NCBI GenBank assembly: GCA_017562135.1 | Contig: QEYB01001088.1 | Span: 1 to 64,000, forward strand | DNA length: 64,000 nucleotides | Source of the DNA: Dipylidium caninum | Lineage: Eukaryota; Platyhelminthes; Cestoda; Cyclophyllidea; Dipylidiidae | Direction of reading: 5' to 3' | In this document: in pieces, positions 24,041 through 38,700 of the stretch | Layout of the letters: every line of letters starts with the position of its first letter | Numbering within the stretch: position 1 is the stretch's first letter | Position numbers and translations under genes: made by a program | Notes under the pieces: generated by a model | What the model saw: the letters and a program-made list of their open reading frames with translations, nothing else | Told to the model about the DNA's origin: nothing | Database searches by the model: none

Positions 24041-25062
24041 GGTGCCCGGTGTCCGGTGACCTGGTGGATGCTGCATCGAGCGCATGCGACGGTCCGTCTC
24101 CCACGCAGACAGGTCCGTGCAACTCCTCCCCTTTTCGTGTGGACGCGTTGCACGACATGATGATTTGTGGAAGGGGCGTGGGCGTCACCTCGAGGACGCA
24201 TTCAGTCACGTGGCAGCCGCGATGTAAGCGTGGGTGACCGTTAGTGAAAAATCATCGTGTTGGTGGTGGAGCTGTATGGAGAAGTCGGAGGGGGCCACGA
24301 CGCTAATTGTGGGTGTCTGTCGTGACACCATTGTTTGCTAGCTTGGTGAGCGGCCATTCAATCTACTCAGTCGACTCACTCGTGGAGCCCTCTACATGGA
24401 ATTCTATGAGGCGGGTCTCATCAACACCTCGGATGATGGCAAGTCCACCGAGAAGCGTGTGTAGGCGAGGCGCTCCGTGGCCCTATTCATAAGACGCCGA
24501 TGCATCCCGCGACAAGATGACTTGCGGAAAGCCGTGGGCGTGAATGTTAATTGAGTTGGTCGCATCACGCCATCATGTTCGCTATGTTCGAGGAAGAATG
24601 TCAAATCAACCAAGGAAAGTGATGCTTTCCCGATGGAGACCACCTGCGCCTTAGACACTCTCACATTCTTCTCTGGGCCATTATTCGTCAGAAGGACTTG
24701 ATTTGACCGAAGAGACTCCGACTGTAGTCTGAACGCGAACTAGGCGAAGAAGAGACGAGTTGCATGCACATTTGGATTGGGCTTTGGACCGAGGACGAGG
24801 TGGGCACGAGGTGTGTCTTGACCCCACTGTTGCCAACCTGCCGCAGATTCGCCTCCTTCTCCAGGCTGTTCTCTCTGTTCGTCATTTACGGTGATGGCAA
24901 GTGAAGTCAGTGGCAGAACGAGGCAGCCTCAGTGAGGCTATCAAACATCCGCTGCTGCCGTTTCGACTGCGGCGTGTGTGGCAAGTCCCTAATCGAATGT
25001 TTACAGATTTGTCGGGAGTGATGGATGGAATCACGGTGCGAATGCATGTGATGCCACCCCCG

Positions 25063-25121
25063 CTTCTCCTCCTCCGCCTCCGCCTCCGCCTCCGCCTCCG
25101 CCTCCGCCTCCTCCTCCTCCT
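25063..25121. repeat. (CCTCCG)n minisatellite
   Basis: About eight CCTCCG-type hexamer units followed by CTC triplets. It creates a spurious poly-Arg frame on the minus strand. Confidence 0.85.
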
Positions 25122-26656
25122 TTGACGCAGGACATCCTCAAACTGTGGGCTTTGATCCGCAGCTCCGCACCGCCCTTCCATAGTTTATCACCGTCACTGA
25201 AGGGGACTGGGAGAATTCCAAGTGGTCGCTCAACTTACTACTACAACTGACGATCAGGTAGGTCGTAGGAGGTTCTAAGAAGCTTGACGCCTTGGCGCAA
25301 TCGGTGAAAGGCGGGTCTGAGTGAAGTAGCTTTGCTCGGCGGCTACTTGAAACGGACGAAGTGACTGCCCGCTGTCCACACATCCGACAAGTCATGGAAT
25401 AAGGATATTTCGGAAATGCCGTCCTCCAACGCGTAAGCGGGATTTCTTTTCGCCCTCCACAATGTGAATGGCTGATTTTACGTCTTACGTCTTAATCGCA
25501 TTTTGTCCACCCTGACCGCACTTTCTCGAAATGCGTTGATGCTGGCTCGATTTAATTAAGAATTGGGAGCTGCTGCGGGGAATGTCCCATTGTCTCACCA
25601 CATCGCGTGCAGCGGAAACACGTCGCTTTCCGTCGTCCATCCCTCGCACAGGGGGTCTCAGATGCAGACTCGTGTGACGCTGATGATTTCCATGCTTACC
25701 TCGCGAACAGCGATGAAAGACACGGCGAAACTTACTGCCGAGCCACCTACCGACCGTGAACGGAGGTGCAAGAACGGCGCGAAGCGATGTGACTGAAGTC
25801 CGCCTACTTGAGCAAGTCAAAGTAGCCATGCGAGAAGAAGAACAGTCACCGAGGAGGAGCGTCGCTGACTCCCGCAGGACACAAGTATCGTCGACAACTA
25901 GGAGGCGAGGATTATCAGAGTGATGACCAGAGTTGGGCTCACGGTCCGTCAGTTCCTCGGGGGGGGGGGGGTACTTCATTTGCGCCTCTTTGCTGACCAT
26001 GCTTTCAAACTGGCTCCTCCCACTCACTCGTCGCTCATTTGCGCCTCCTCCCCACGTCATAAAGCACATTGTGAACACGAAATAGAATTGCGTAGTGGTT
26101 CACACCCAGAACAGAATCTTCCGTGACAACCTCCCGTCAAACGGATCACCAACTCCCTCGTCGTCTGGCCTCGCCTCACGAGTGCTGCGCCTAACCTTCG
26201 ATTCAGCCTCTCCTGATTCTCTAAGACACTCCAACGATGCCGTTAGCACGTTTTCAGTAGAAAGGTGACAGAATGTGAATATTCTATGCCATGCAACCTC
26301 TGCCACGCTGACAAATGATCAGCCCCTTTAAAGTGCACCACCGGCAGGAAAAGGTAGGCCACCGACTCAACACACCCCGCATCCCACGTCACACGACGAA
26401 AGAGCAAACAAAATGAGCCAGTCGGTGCTGTGAGTCGAAATCACTCCTTGAAGATTTGTCAGATTATGTGAAATGCAGAGAAAACCGCCTGCAGAGTATG
26501 GAAGAGGCCAAAGTCATGGAGATTGCAATAGGCCAGTGGGTGGGGGGGGGGGCGTTGCTCCAAGAAATGTGCAAAGGTACATCCTTGTACTGTTTGGGCA
26601 TGAGAATGCGGTCCCCATCTGGCCGAGAGATGACTCTACTGTACATACACGCGCAT

Positions 26657-26688
26657 GCACACACACACACACACACACACGCACACAC
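26657..26688. repeat. (CA)n microsatellite
   Basis: An imperfect run of about fifteen CA units just past the 3' end of the kinase gene. Confidence 0.9.
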
Positions 26689-26771
26689 GAGGTTGATGGT
26701 GAAAGCAAGTGGAAAGCATACGCAGACGGGAGGAAAGGACAGGTGAGTAGGGAGATGTGAGTCGCGGTAAC

Positions 26772-29700
26772 TCAGTCGATAGGAGAGGCCTCAGCCACCC
26801 TGGCCGGAGGTGAGATAGGCGAGGCAAAGACAGAACGCCGTCGTGGCTGATGGTGGTAATGGTGGCGGTGGGAGCCACCAGTGCTGTTGGGCGAATGGTG
26901 GGGTGGCAAACCTTCCAAAGCGAAGAAAGGACGTTGGTTTACCGCGTTGCAACAGTTCTCCACCGCCACCGCCACCGCCATTGCCGTCGCCACCATGCCC
27001 TGACCCTTTGTCACGCCATCGTCGAGCGCTGGGCGTTTCCGAATGGGTGAAGATGTGGAAGAGGAGGACGAGGTGGAAGAAGTCGACTCATCACCGCTGC
27101 CACTAGTGCCTGTCACCTCAATCACTGTTCCCACATTCTCCTCCTCCACCTTTTGTTGCGGTGGCAGAAGCCATTGGTGTTTGGTACAAGCGGAGGCGGA
27201 GAGCCGAGCCCTAGAACAGCAATGATGAAGCATTCAGCTGCGTGGCGGGGGGGCCGGGGAAGAGGTCAAAGAGGGGAGGGGTGGTGAGAGGTGGGTGCGG
27301 GGAGAGAGGAATTCTTACCTGGGATCGCGTTTGATGAGGGAGCGGATAAAGTCGAGGGCTGACGAGGAGACAGATTGGAAGAGGTGCGGAGGATAGTCAA
27401 TCTTCATTTGAGTGATGTTGCTCAGTGTCAGCGCTTTGCTCTCCGCCAGGAAAGGCGACACACCGGTAAGAAGGAAGTAGGCCAACACGCCCACGCTCCT
27501 GTCGAAGACAAAAGAGACCAAATAACCCACGCTCTATCTCGTCGACGCCGTTCACCCCCATCCCCCACACACCCTCACTCCAGTCAACAGCGCTTCTTTC
27601 GGCCACCAACTCTTACAGTCTGTGGTGATACGCCTAAGTGATGTCAGTTCTCGGCCACCCAATTCCATCACAACAAGAACATGCCTCTTTCTCCTAACAA
27701 CCTCCCCGCCTCCCCTCCCCCCCACCTCCAACACACTCCCGCCACCCCGGTCTTCGCCACTCCCCCGAATCGGCTGAGGCTCTTCCTTCCCTTCTGGTTA
27801 TCAGCCAGGGAAGTGAATAAACTGCCAGGTCCTACCGCTACCTGCAATGGGAGCTGACTCCCCAATCGGCCCTAGAGAACGAAGGACCAAGAGGGGAATA
27901 GCATTTTAGCAAAAACTTCCTTCTGTGCCCTCGTGATTCCTCACACGCCTCTCCACTGCCTTTTTTTATATGCGAAAGATATTTTAACCGTTTTAGAGCT
28001 GATGTCCTTTGGTATCACCATTCTCAACAATAACGCCAACACCAGCAACAGAAGTCAACCATGTCAGTCAATACTCTTCCCCAAATCCACGAATGGAAGT
28101 TATTTATGGCTAATTTGCTTGCTTTCTTACATTACGGACCTCCTTGTTTTCCGTCTCATCGGTAGCACAGGGTACCTCGCAAAACTTTGTCTGCGGGCAC
28201 CCATCACTTCAAGATGAATCTACCCCGACTAACTACTCGTTGGCCATCGACCACTTGTCAGGTGTCAGCTGCCGCTCCAATGAACTGAGTGTGCAAATTT
28301 CACTCGTCTCATCCACCAATTCCTCCTCTACCTCAACAGAGATGATGCCACCCCAAATCTCCTCTGCTCTTATTTACTCTACGCGAGAAAACACCTCGTG
28401 ACTGCGGCACTTCTGAGTGAAATGCGCCACACTTTACTCGTTCCGCTAACCTGATAATCGCAGTCGTTTTTGTGGTAAGTCTCTGCCACAAGACGCGATC
28501 CCCCTCGATTACACCAGTTCGCGAACGCTCATTTATGCACAGACTAGAAAGGTGAATTCGCCTCTGAACAGAGGACTGGCGAGTGGATCGGGCTGTTTCA
28601 GTACAAGACGCTTCCCCAAAAATCTCGAGTAGCGCCAACCTCAGCCCTCCTCCCCTTATGTGCGAATCTCAGGGCCTCCTTTCACTTGTCTATGCCGATT
28701 GTTGCTCTCATCATACGTTACAGTCGCGCTTGTCTTAAGCCCATTGGCGTCTTCCCAACAAGTTCTGTCACAGTCGCCGAGGCGAATAACCATTGCTGTG
28801 GGTTAATGTGCAAGGCGGAGGGAGGCGGCTTCTACGTTCTCTAAGTCCACGCATTAAATGTGGCCGGTGAGAGCATAACAAACGCACATTCACATAAACA
28901 GGCGAACAACATGTGCGAAGGGTAGAACGAGGAGAAGTCTATCCTCTCAAACGCGTTCCAACACAGCAGAAACTCGATTGTTGTATCTACATTTAAAATA
29001 ACTGAGAATTGCAACCACGGATACTATCAATCAAGACTTGACAAGCCACGCAGCCCACCCCTCGTGCCCACGAAAGATGAGTGCTGCTAAAGCTCCACTG
29101 TAAAGTCGGTTGAGCAATACAACCAGTTCTCGTGCGATCTCCATTCTGGCTGTAGTTCCTGCTCCCGCGACCAACGCACGCTGAGGAAACGACAGTGAGA
29201 AGGGACGCCACCAGCCAAAGTAGACTGGGCTGGTGACAAGTTGGACCCGGCTGGCAGAATGGAACACAATGAGGCCCTCGGGAACAGTCGACTACCAACC
29301 ACGCCCTTTCCACTTCATCAGGGAGAACTGTTCAAGACACATCAAGGGCGGTGTTTCAGCCAATCAACCATTGGTGTGTGCAGGAAGGTCACTACCGGAG
29401 TGTCATGGGTGTGACATGTGATTTTCACCAGTTTTGACGACACATATCAAGGTCTGACGTTAAATGGGCGCAAAATGCTCAGTCTGACGATAAGTGAACT
29501 ATCTTGTTAGAAGAAAAGACCTCCGAGTGAAGTCTCACATCAAGTGCTCCTCTTCCACGAAAGCCACACCGAGGACGTCACAAATTTTCTTACGTGTCCA
29601 AGCTCTTGGACAAAACACACGCAATTTCACGGGTGGCGGCAATTGTCACGGACACTCTCTTATCTGTTAAGTGGAGCGATGGAATGCTATCCTGCAAGTC

Positions 29701-32700
29701 CCCACTAATATATGCTGTAAAGTTGACTGCTACAAGGAATGGAAACGTACAAATCACCGGCAAGTGAATTGGTGAACGTTGAAGTGACATTTCAAGTTGA
29801 TGCCGATAGATTATACGGAGAAGTTGTGTGTGGACACACCTTAATTGTCCATAAGCCGCTCCCCCGAGGCACTGGTCTGGCAAGGGGAATGTGTCACGCA
29901 TGTTACAAACGAAAAGGTCCGATGGGGTGAAGGGGAGAAGGAGAGGGGCAACAAGTTCACCACTCGAGTCTACCTGCGAGGAAAGTAGCGCATTGTAGCA
30001 ACACATGTGTGTTTCATTATCATAACAGCGGTGTGTCAATCATCGCTTTTCAAAATATATCTCCTTCAAGTAAACTCAAGTGTCAACTTGTATGGTTCTA
30101 GTAAAGGCCGTGTTGGATTGAAGCCATGCATGCCGTTTATGGCAGGAGCTATGGATGGTAGAAATTCGTATTTTCAGATACACTGTTTTATCATAGCAAA
30201 AGTAGGTCTTTTAAGTCGCATAGTCCGTGCAGCGCAACGCAATTGGCGGCATCAAGGAGAGCCCAGATGTACCAGGGGTGTTTACCAAAGAGAAAGAGAT
30301 TGCGATAGTCGCATTGAGGCAAAGGTGCTTGCATAACCTCCTCATTTTCTTTGCATTTTCTTAGCAATGATGCAGCAAAATGTCAGAAGCTTACGGCAGA
30401 GAATCTCCGTGGATAAGGGTAAGTATGTGCAGAAAACAACAAATGACGCTCTCATAGTTGGACTAGTTTAATTGCACTCAGACGGACGTGGTTAAAGTTG
30501 TCAAGTAATTGAAAAAAAAACTCCAAGCGGCCTTGTGAAACTATCATGAGTACCTTATCAGGTAGTTGTGCTATTGGACAAGGTCTCACGAATACCAACG
30601 GAGGTATTGAATTTACCTGTTATGCTCCGTCTCCTAAAATTGATACAAGTCGGAAACATTGTGAAACTGGAGACGCACAGCAATGCCATTAGACGTGACC
30701 AGATCCTTACCTCATTACTTGTCCCTTTTGAGTGCCGCTGGAGCAGGTGAAAACATATTAATTCGACCAAGGGCAGTTCACAATTCTTTCATTAAACTAA
30801 GTTTGTTCGGTATACGATTTAGTTGAACGAGTTTCCGCTTTAATCAAGGAACTTGGCCAAATATTTGTGATGTCATAAAGGGAAAAGTAAGATATTTGTG
30901 GGAGCAATCGACTGGTAGAGGTGTCACAGACAATGAACACTTATTTAACCGGCGTAACTATCTAAGAATGTTCATGATAGGCCTCGGAAGCTGCAATACC
31001 GGGAGATGATCCCGGTGCTTTGGTACAGTAGTTCTACAAATCAACAAAAGAAGGGAGGACGCGTCTGTCAAAACCGAGATCTCAACAACAAAGAGATTGT
31101 TGATTCCCGACACCGGTGTGATATGCGATCTCAGTAGTGCATGCGGCAAACAAGAAAGAGATGTCCAGCATCTTGAGCCCAAAATGAAAAAATTTGTTGC
31201 TATTTTGCGGGCCCACAACATCCCAGGTGCAAATTTGTAGAAATACAAATATCTGTGGAAAAACATTTTCTATTTCGTAAGTTTATGCTCTTGCGTTTAC
31301 GACTTAGAGTTCATACATTTGTCTCGAAATGCTGAAAGGATCATTTTGGACTCGAGCTACAAAACTTACAATCAATTGACCTCCAACTATCGTGATTCAC
31401 CGTGAGAAACAACCACTATGTGATAAATAATTCAGGTCAATAGTTGACATACTGATGAAAAACATGCGCAAATGAGAGAAATTCACTCGTGTTTCTGCTG
31501 CTCAACAACCGAAAGAAAATTCGAGCGCCAAAAAGCAGTCAAACAAAATTATTAAAGCTGACAATCAGAACAAGGCTTAGAAAAGGGACCGATAAAAGTA
31601 AAACTTTTGTAAAATAATACGTGAGCAAAGTGCTTTCGATATTGAGCATCCAATGCCGTCAGGCCATACTAAACACAAGAATGACTGTTTAGAAGGAAAG
31701 ATCCGTCATGATGGTCGAAAGTGATATTGAACACTTGTACGATTTCCTATTCAACAGGAGCTTCAAAATGCTAGAGAAGATGGGGAGAAAATGAATTAAA
31801 TGTGGAGGAGGTGAGAGAGTGAGTATGTGCATTAAAGAGCTCACCAAATGGCCTAGTTTTGCCATTCGCATCCAAACACAGTTGAAGGTGAGAGGGGGGA
31901 CTTGTGTTTATTTTAATGGCTCGACTACGCCACAGGGTCATTGCATTAACGACTCCACTCCGAAAGCTAGCGCCACCGCCGTTGCCATCACCATCGCTAA
32001 CTCAGTTGTGCTCGACAGGCTGCTGAAGTATTTGCCTACAAGGGTATTCTTACTACCCCACATTAAGCGGTATAACCTTATTTTAGTAATAAATGAAGGC
32101 TACCTACCTACTTGAGATGGTAAACAGGCAAAGTTTGCATTGATTTCACACAGTTAAATCCCAACTCCAAAAAAGGGAACGCAAAAGAGATCTAAAGCGA
32201 ATAATGGATGCCGTTTGTGTTGATTGAATAAAGTCCAGTTTTCGGTTTACTAAGCGGAAGTCTATGATAATTCGCTAACGAAAATAAACTGGAAAAACGC
32301 AAATAAGACCAACCTTGTGATGATTCCACAAACAAATTAAACCGTGGGGAATTCCTTCCCACAAGCCTGATAGACGACGTGACTAATTGCTGGAGCCATG
32401 GCCCCTTGCATCACGACTGACTATATTGTGAAAAGCGACTTAGCCATGTCCAAACACGGGCGGAAATAAAAACACAGGTGTACATCTCAACTCCCTCGCC
32501 GTTGTCTGCAACTATCATTGGTAGCGATGAGGAATACTGTATAGGCATGATTTAACGGAATTTTGTGGTCTTCTACAAGAAAGTTGACTCTACCGGAAAG
32601 GGGACAATATTCAAGAGGAGTATACATGATTAACCCAGTAAGAAAGCGTGGATACCGGAGTTGGATGAATGTGTTCAATGAAATAAATAGCCGTCCCTGA

Positions 32701-35700
32701 CTTATCTCGCAGTAGGGTATTCCGAAAATCAGGTTGGCTATTAAAACGGCGGAAACAAGTAAAAGGGGTAGAAGCCTATAGAAGTGAGTGCAATCACGAT
32801 CTGCGGTACTAACGTCACACCCATATCGAGTTAGGCTTGGTCCACTACTGTTTTGAGAGAAGGATTGACCAAAATAGGTAAAACAAATCAATTTACGTAT
32901 ATGTCGAAAATTTTTGGAAAATTCTTTTAACATGTGTATTTATGGGTGTGATTCAGCCTGTGGCAAGGTAGAACGGAAATGCTTCTCCCCCGTCGCTGAG
33001 ATTTGGTAGCAACAAAGGCACGAGAAGAAGATTAGTCACATCTGGATGGGCGAGTCGCTCGTTTGCCCCATAATAAAATCGTAGCAGACGAGAGAAATAG
33101 CATCATCTCATCCCGCTTATTCACCACCCCTTCAATGGGAAGTCTCCTCAACAAGGGAGTTGCGCTCTCCACAACTCGGCCGCGGGCAGTCACGACAAAG
33201 AGTAATGAAGAAGTGATGGACTGCAGCAGGAGTGGAGATAAACTGCAAAACCATGGGTGTGCAAACTTAATTAGTTAATGCTCAGGTTGTTCGCAAGTAG
33301 TCAATTTGGCGTACCAAGTGGGTGACTAAGTTTGTGCGTAAAGAGCGGAATGGCCGCGCAGAGACCTTCCGTCCCGATACTCGAACATTTGGCTTTCCCT
33401 ACTTCCATTTATCATTGTGACTATGGAAGTGATTATCTCAGACGAAAAAAGATGGCTAAGCACCGTGGTGTCATGGGAATAAGCGGTAGTTCATGTGATT
33501 AATGCTAAAACACATCCCCCAATGACCCGACTTCGTCGCCAAATAGCTCACAACCTCACCCGCATGAACAACACGTACGCACAGGTCATAAAACCGAGTT
33601 GAAAACAACCACTCTGACCCGCAGGAGGGCGCCACACCAAACTCAAAGAATTAGTGTAATCGACAAGTAGGCCCAGTAAGCTGCAAGAGAATCACACGAA
33701 AAATCCACCATTATAGCGATCGTGTGGGTATAGATGAAACTTGGAGGAACAGTCCATCCGCACTTACCACATATCCGTGGCGAAGGATACCGGGTCGTAA
33801 CTGATCACCTCCGGAGCTAAAATGCATAAAAGGACGGAGGGGGAATAAACCAGAGGACCCGAGAAAATTCGCAGCAAAACGATAATCCCTCTAATGGCAA
33901 TCGGAGGAAACAATGAACACGAAAGTCCGTAGGCCATTTTATGAGAAATACCAAGGTAAACAAACGTTAAACTGTCGATCAAAGAGCTACAGCAAGGACG
34001 TAAAAACCACTATTCCTCGACTTCCCTTTGACTAAATAACCTTTTCGATGCACCATGCCATTCAAACTCCTCTGTGCCACAATAGTGAAGCATGAAACCA
34101 CCATTACATACAAGTGGTCCTTATTATTAAGGAGAAGAGTCAAGTAAAGTAGTAATACAGATTGCGTGCAACACGTTTCCCGGTAAAACACAAAGTAGGC
34201 AAATTTCTGTCTAGGGAAATCTCTAAGCTATCAGGTCAAGATTAATGTATAGACCGGAGGCTAGGAGTTGAAACTACCTCATTCAGTGGATTAAGTTAGC
34301 TCGAATTTCCTGCGATTTCAACAATTGTAGAATTCTGTCACGGTAAAAACCCATAATAATGATAAGGTGACAGCTCTAGCCATACAGGTCAATGCAGGGA
34401 GTCACACGACAATCCTGGAATATACCCCAAACCCATTGCTTATCTTCAATTTCATCAATTTAAGTATAGGGTAGAAATAGAACCTCTGGATTCATTGACT
34501 GGGCCCATGGAGAATCCATTTCACCCTTACCAACGTTATTCATTATAGCGGGGCCACCAAGAAACGGAGTCTGTGTTGCTAAATTATCCGAAACAAGTGG
34601 GTTTCAAATCGCATCTGGAACTTTTCATATACAACAAAATCATTCGTCAGGACAATTTTGTTAATAACACTGCAGGGATTCATATTAAGTTAACGGTTAA
34701 TAATTGCTATCACCTAGTGAATCCGAATACAGGCAATTCGGAAGCCATTATGAGGAAAGTGTTAAGACGATGAGGCGCATTTACGGAAAATGATTTGTCT
34801 GTCTTCAAAAAGAGTTAACTCCTCATTTTGCAGATAGAAGCCTTTCTTATAAAAACATTGAAGCTTGTCATTATGGGAGTATTTCATCTAACTTAGGATC
34901 TAGTAGCCCAGTGAACTGTACAGAAGCAGACTGTTTCGTGGTAAATTAAACGCCACGTCATAAATGCGCAAACATCGGCCAATGGGCCGTCGCAGTGTAC
35001 AGATACGGGCGCGCATCAAAGGTGAAAATAGTTATCTTCTTAATAAAAAGGAAGCTAAAATCGAACTTCATTTGACTTTGTAGGAACGGGAGAAAAAAGT
35101 GCCGCAAAGTCGAAAAAATACCTGCAAAAAAGGAGAAAACTGTTTCTACAAATAAAACTAACAAACGGCCAACACCCTCCGGAATGTTGGATGATTTAGT
35201 GAGATGAATTAAAAACAATTGACACGATATGTAAACATTTCAAAATGCATAGCCGAAAGTACTGAAAGAAGTAGGAACAAATGAAGCAGCATACTTGGAG
35301 GTGATTGAATGGAATACGCTGAAGAACCCATTGGAGTCTTGACCATCATGCATACAGCGTAGGTAGGAAAAGGAGACAAACGCGATAACGGACGGGTTAC
35401 ATACTTGATATGCCAATTCGTCAAACAAAGCCAATGCCAGTTGATGCACAGCATGACACCAGGGGGTGACTAATGCAAATGACGTGTCTCTTTAAGACAC
35501 TAATAATCACTAATAATACGCAGTTGATCACAGAACTGTGCACACCGTCGGTATTCCCATGTTACCGCAACAAATAATCGTGACAAGGGCGACGAACAGA
35601 GTCGAAGAACCACATCCTGAAACTGATTCCCCTTTAGCCCTCAAAACCGGGAACCAGATAGAGGATAAGCGTCATAAATTTGTATGTAAAAATTAACAAT

Positions 35701-38700
35701 CGCACTACCATACAATTTCAATTCAAACGGACTACCTTATTTAACGGTACCATAGCTAACGGCTCCGAAATTTACTGACATTTAAGTGTACACATACGCC
35801 TAAATGCAGAGTTTTCTATGCTCTCAAAAGCTAAGACTCCAGCGACGAGAAGTTAAACTGGCCCACTTTCCCTAATTTGGGGAACACATTGAGGGAGTCG
35901 AGAGGCAACGAAATTGTGGATCACTAATGCGGTTCATTAATAGTGTCGCCAAACGTTCCGCCGCATCTAGGGACGGAATGAAAAATTAATTCCGCATTCA
36001 CACGACTCACCTTCGCTGCTCATTTTTGGGGTTTATTTCCAACAGGTCAGTAGTGGGGAAACAGGACTAATACTAATAAAAGTATATCTGTCATCCTGTA
36101 CTAACACTTCATTTAGATGTTGAACCTGATTACTCTTCGAGATGCCAGTACAAACGCGCTAAGGTTCTCTATAAAGGCGTTCGAAAAAATTGCAACCACA
36201 GATGAACGCTCAGTTGAAAAGTTTAGCATGAGGAAAAGTGGCGGCATCATTCGTAATGATAAAGGGAATTCTACCTACTCTTGTGGGATCCGAAGTTGAT
36301 AAACTTAGATATCTAAAACACGAACAGAAAAACACTCAACTGACATCACATTCGGATCAGAGAGGCCTTAGGTATGTACAAAATTAATAACAGAATGAGT
36401 ACATAAAAGGCCAATCCATACAAAAAGAATACTTATTAACTCCGAAAAAATGACAGTGACAAATCAAATGGTGCGTCTACGAGCTTTGACAACGCTACGC
36501 AAGGTGACGCAATAAAACCCTTGGGGAAAGGAAGGAGTGATGGTGCGGTTGGCATACATTTTTGCTACCTCATTAGTACATGGAAAAAGTGCAAGTCAGT
36601 AAAATACGGCAGTCGGTTTCGCCGCATGTACGACTTCGTGTGTGTGACCTCTAGGCGAGGTTACGAGGCCAGGTCAGGAGCGAGACTGGTTTTCGCTAGA
36701 AGAGAAATTGGATGTGAAGGTGATGTGTGCCCACTGTTGAAATTAACATCATTATCATTCGAGCCAAGTTTTTACGAAGGGGAATGACTTTATGATACTG
36801 TCACGTGCGCTATAAAATTTGCGTTTCTTCTGAAGCCTAAGATTACACAAGATTTACCCAATACGAAAAGGGAAATAGAGGTGAGGATTCATCCTTCTCA
36901 GTCCATGGATGATAAGTACACTTCTTTTTGTTATGAAAGAAAACGGTCTAGACTACTGGTCGAAATCCAACTAGTGCAAATTCCGAGACTAATTCTTATA
37001 GTTGGAGAAAGATAACAGCAACCGTGACACGCTAGAAGTTACCAGGCGGATGGCAAACAATTGGTCAGTGACTCGCCTTTAATTTGTAGAAGCGCATAAA
37101 AAAAACAATATTCACTGGAACTGTAAACGAAATTCACCGCAATCCACAGAAACGCCCATACAAGCTTGGTAAGAAAAGTAAAGGTTACAGTAAGCTTTCA
37201 AACAACTTATAGTAGAACTTATTCAGGTTGTTAGAAATGGCGTGTTGAATCGATGGTATCCACTTGGAATCGTCGATAAACAAAGGGAATGCCAATCTCA
37301 TCATCCCATTTACTCACACGTATACAAGGAAATCCTTCGTCTTCGCAGTGAGGAAATATAACTGCGATTGCCAGCCAATGAATGCGAGAAAAATATTGGG
37401 ATGCCACAAAAAAAAGAACGGTCTAAATCAACCCACTATTTGCAGATCATAAAATACCTGGAAAAAAAACAAACTCATTATGTTCGTCATATTAGATCGG
37501 TCAACAAAGTTTGCACTTGAAATAATCGACTGTATATTGATAAGATTACAATAATTTGAAGACATCGCAGGGTTTCTGACATAGTATACTTCGGAAGTGG
37601 TCGTATGCGGAGAATGTTATTAAAGCATCACTAAAAATTAGGAAACCGTTAAAAACAAAGCCAGGCAAACGAGAGTACTAAAGTTTCGCTATAAGAAAAA
37701 GTGTTTTCCGAATGCGGAATAAATTCCCTATTACCAAAAACACTGGTGGTGAAAAAAAGAAAATGAACGTATAATCGTCGAGATGTATTTTGGGGACATC
37801 CTTTTGTCGGGACTCCCAACTGTGCCCCAAATTATGAGTGATATCTTGCATTCATTTTTTCGTGATAGATTCCGGTGTATAGAAGAAAAAAATACATTCT
37901 CAGCAAAAAACAGGTGTAGCAAGGAGACTGTCAGCATTCCCACTTGTTACCATTGAGGAATATGATCTCCAGACACGTCTAAAGATAAGACAAACGTAGG
38001 AATAAAGACAAAGATCTGTTAAAAAAGGAAGCGAGGAGATCGGCTCCAGATACGGACAGATGCATAACTCGATGACAGTGAGGTCAAGCAAAGGTGGCGC
38101 AGTAAAACCACAAAAATCAGACCAGCCAGGACATGAGCAGTTACTTCGCAAAAGTGCATCGAAGCAAAGCCAAGAAGGCAAAGAATACCCATGAATGATA
38201 GTTTACGACCACGGTGAGAAACAGATGAAATTTTCGGTCTCACTAATGACTTTATCTAGGCTTATGCATAGTCTAAAGAACGTTTAAGGAAAATTTTAGT
38301 TGGATAATGAATAATTGGCAGCAACTGTGATTTTAATGTTTAAAAGTTTGGCCATACGTCACTACCATAGATAAAAAGGTTGTACGAGCCAAAATAACCG
38401 AAGCATCCGAGGCTCAACTATTGGCGTGTGGCGAAGGGAGACAGGAGGTGAACCCGCGCTTTGATGGGTGCAAAATCTATGGGGAAGCTGCATAAGAGAC
38501 GTCACTTACAAAAGTAACACTCGGCGCAAACAGAGGTAATCTCGTGGAGGTAGCACATGCCCAGCTTAGTACGCTGGTCGTACGAAAAGATGTCGTCGAG
38601 GCCATTTGGGCCCTCCAAGAAAACAGTATAACAAAAGCTCCTAAAGAATATGCAAAAAAAAATAAAAGAACTTGCACGCCACAGTATTTGTTCACGGCGA

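Larger units (their letters stand above)
24041..26771. other. Intergenic region upstream of gene B
   Basis: GC-moderate DNA with short frames on both strands. The longest is 197 codons at 25485-26078 on the minus strand, with no recognisable domain and heavy overlap with opposite-strand frames. It contains the GCCTCC, poly-G and CA simple repeats. I found no third copy of the peptide gene by eye. Confidence 0.35.

Noticed and set aside
24882..25181. Poly-arginine protein frame
   Set aside because: Produced entirely by the CCTCCG repeat.
25485..26078. 197-codon frame on the minus strand
   Set aside because: No domain, no splice context and several competing frames on the other strand. The composition explains its length.
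29590..30039. 149-codon frame on the minus strand within the kinase intron
   Set aside because: Overlaps R2 copy 2 and shows no homology to the kinase or any family. No supporting splice sites.
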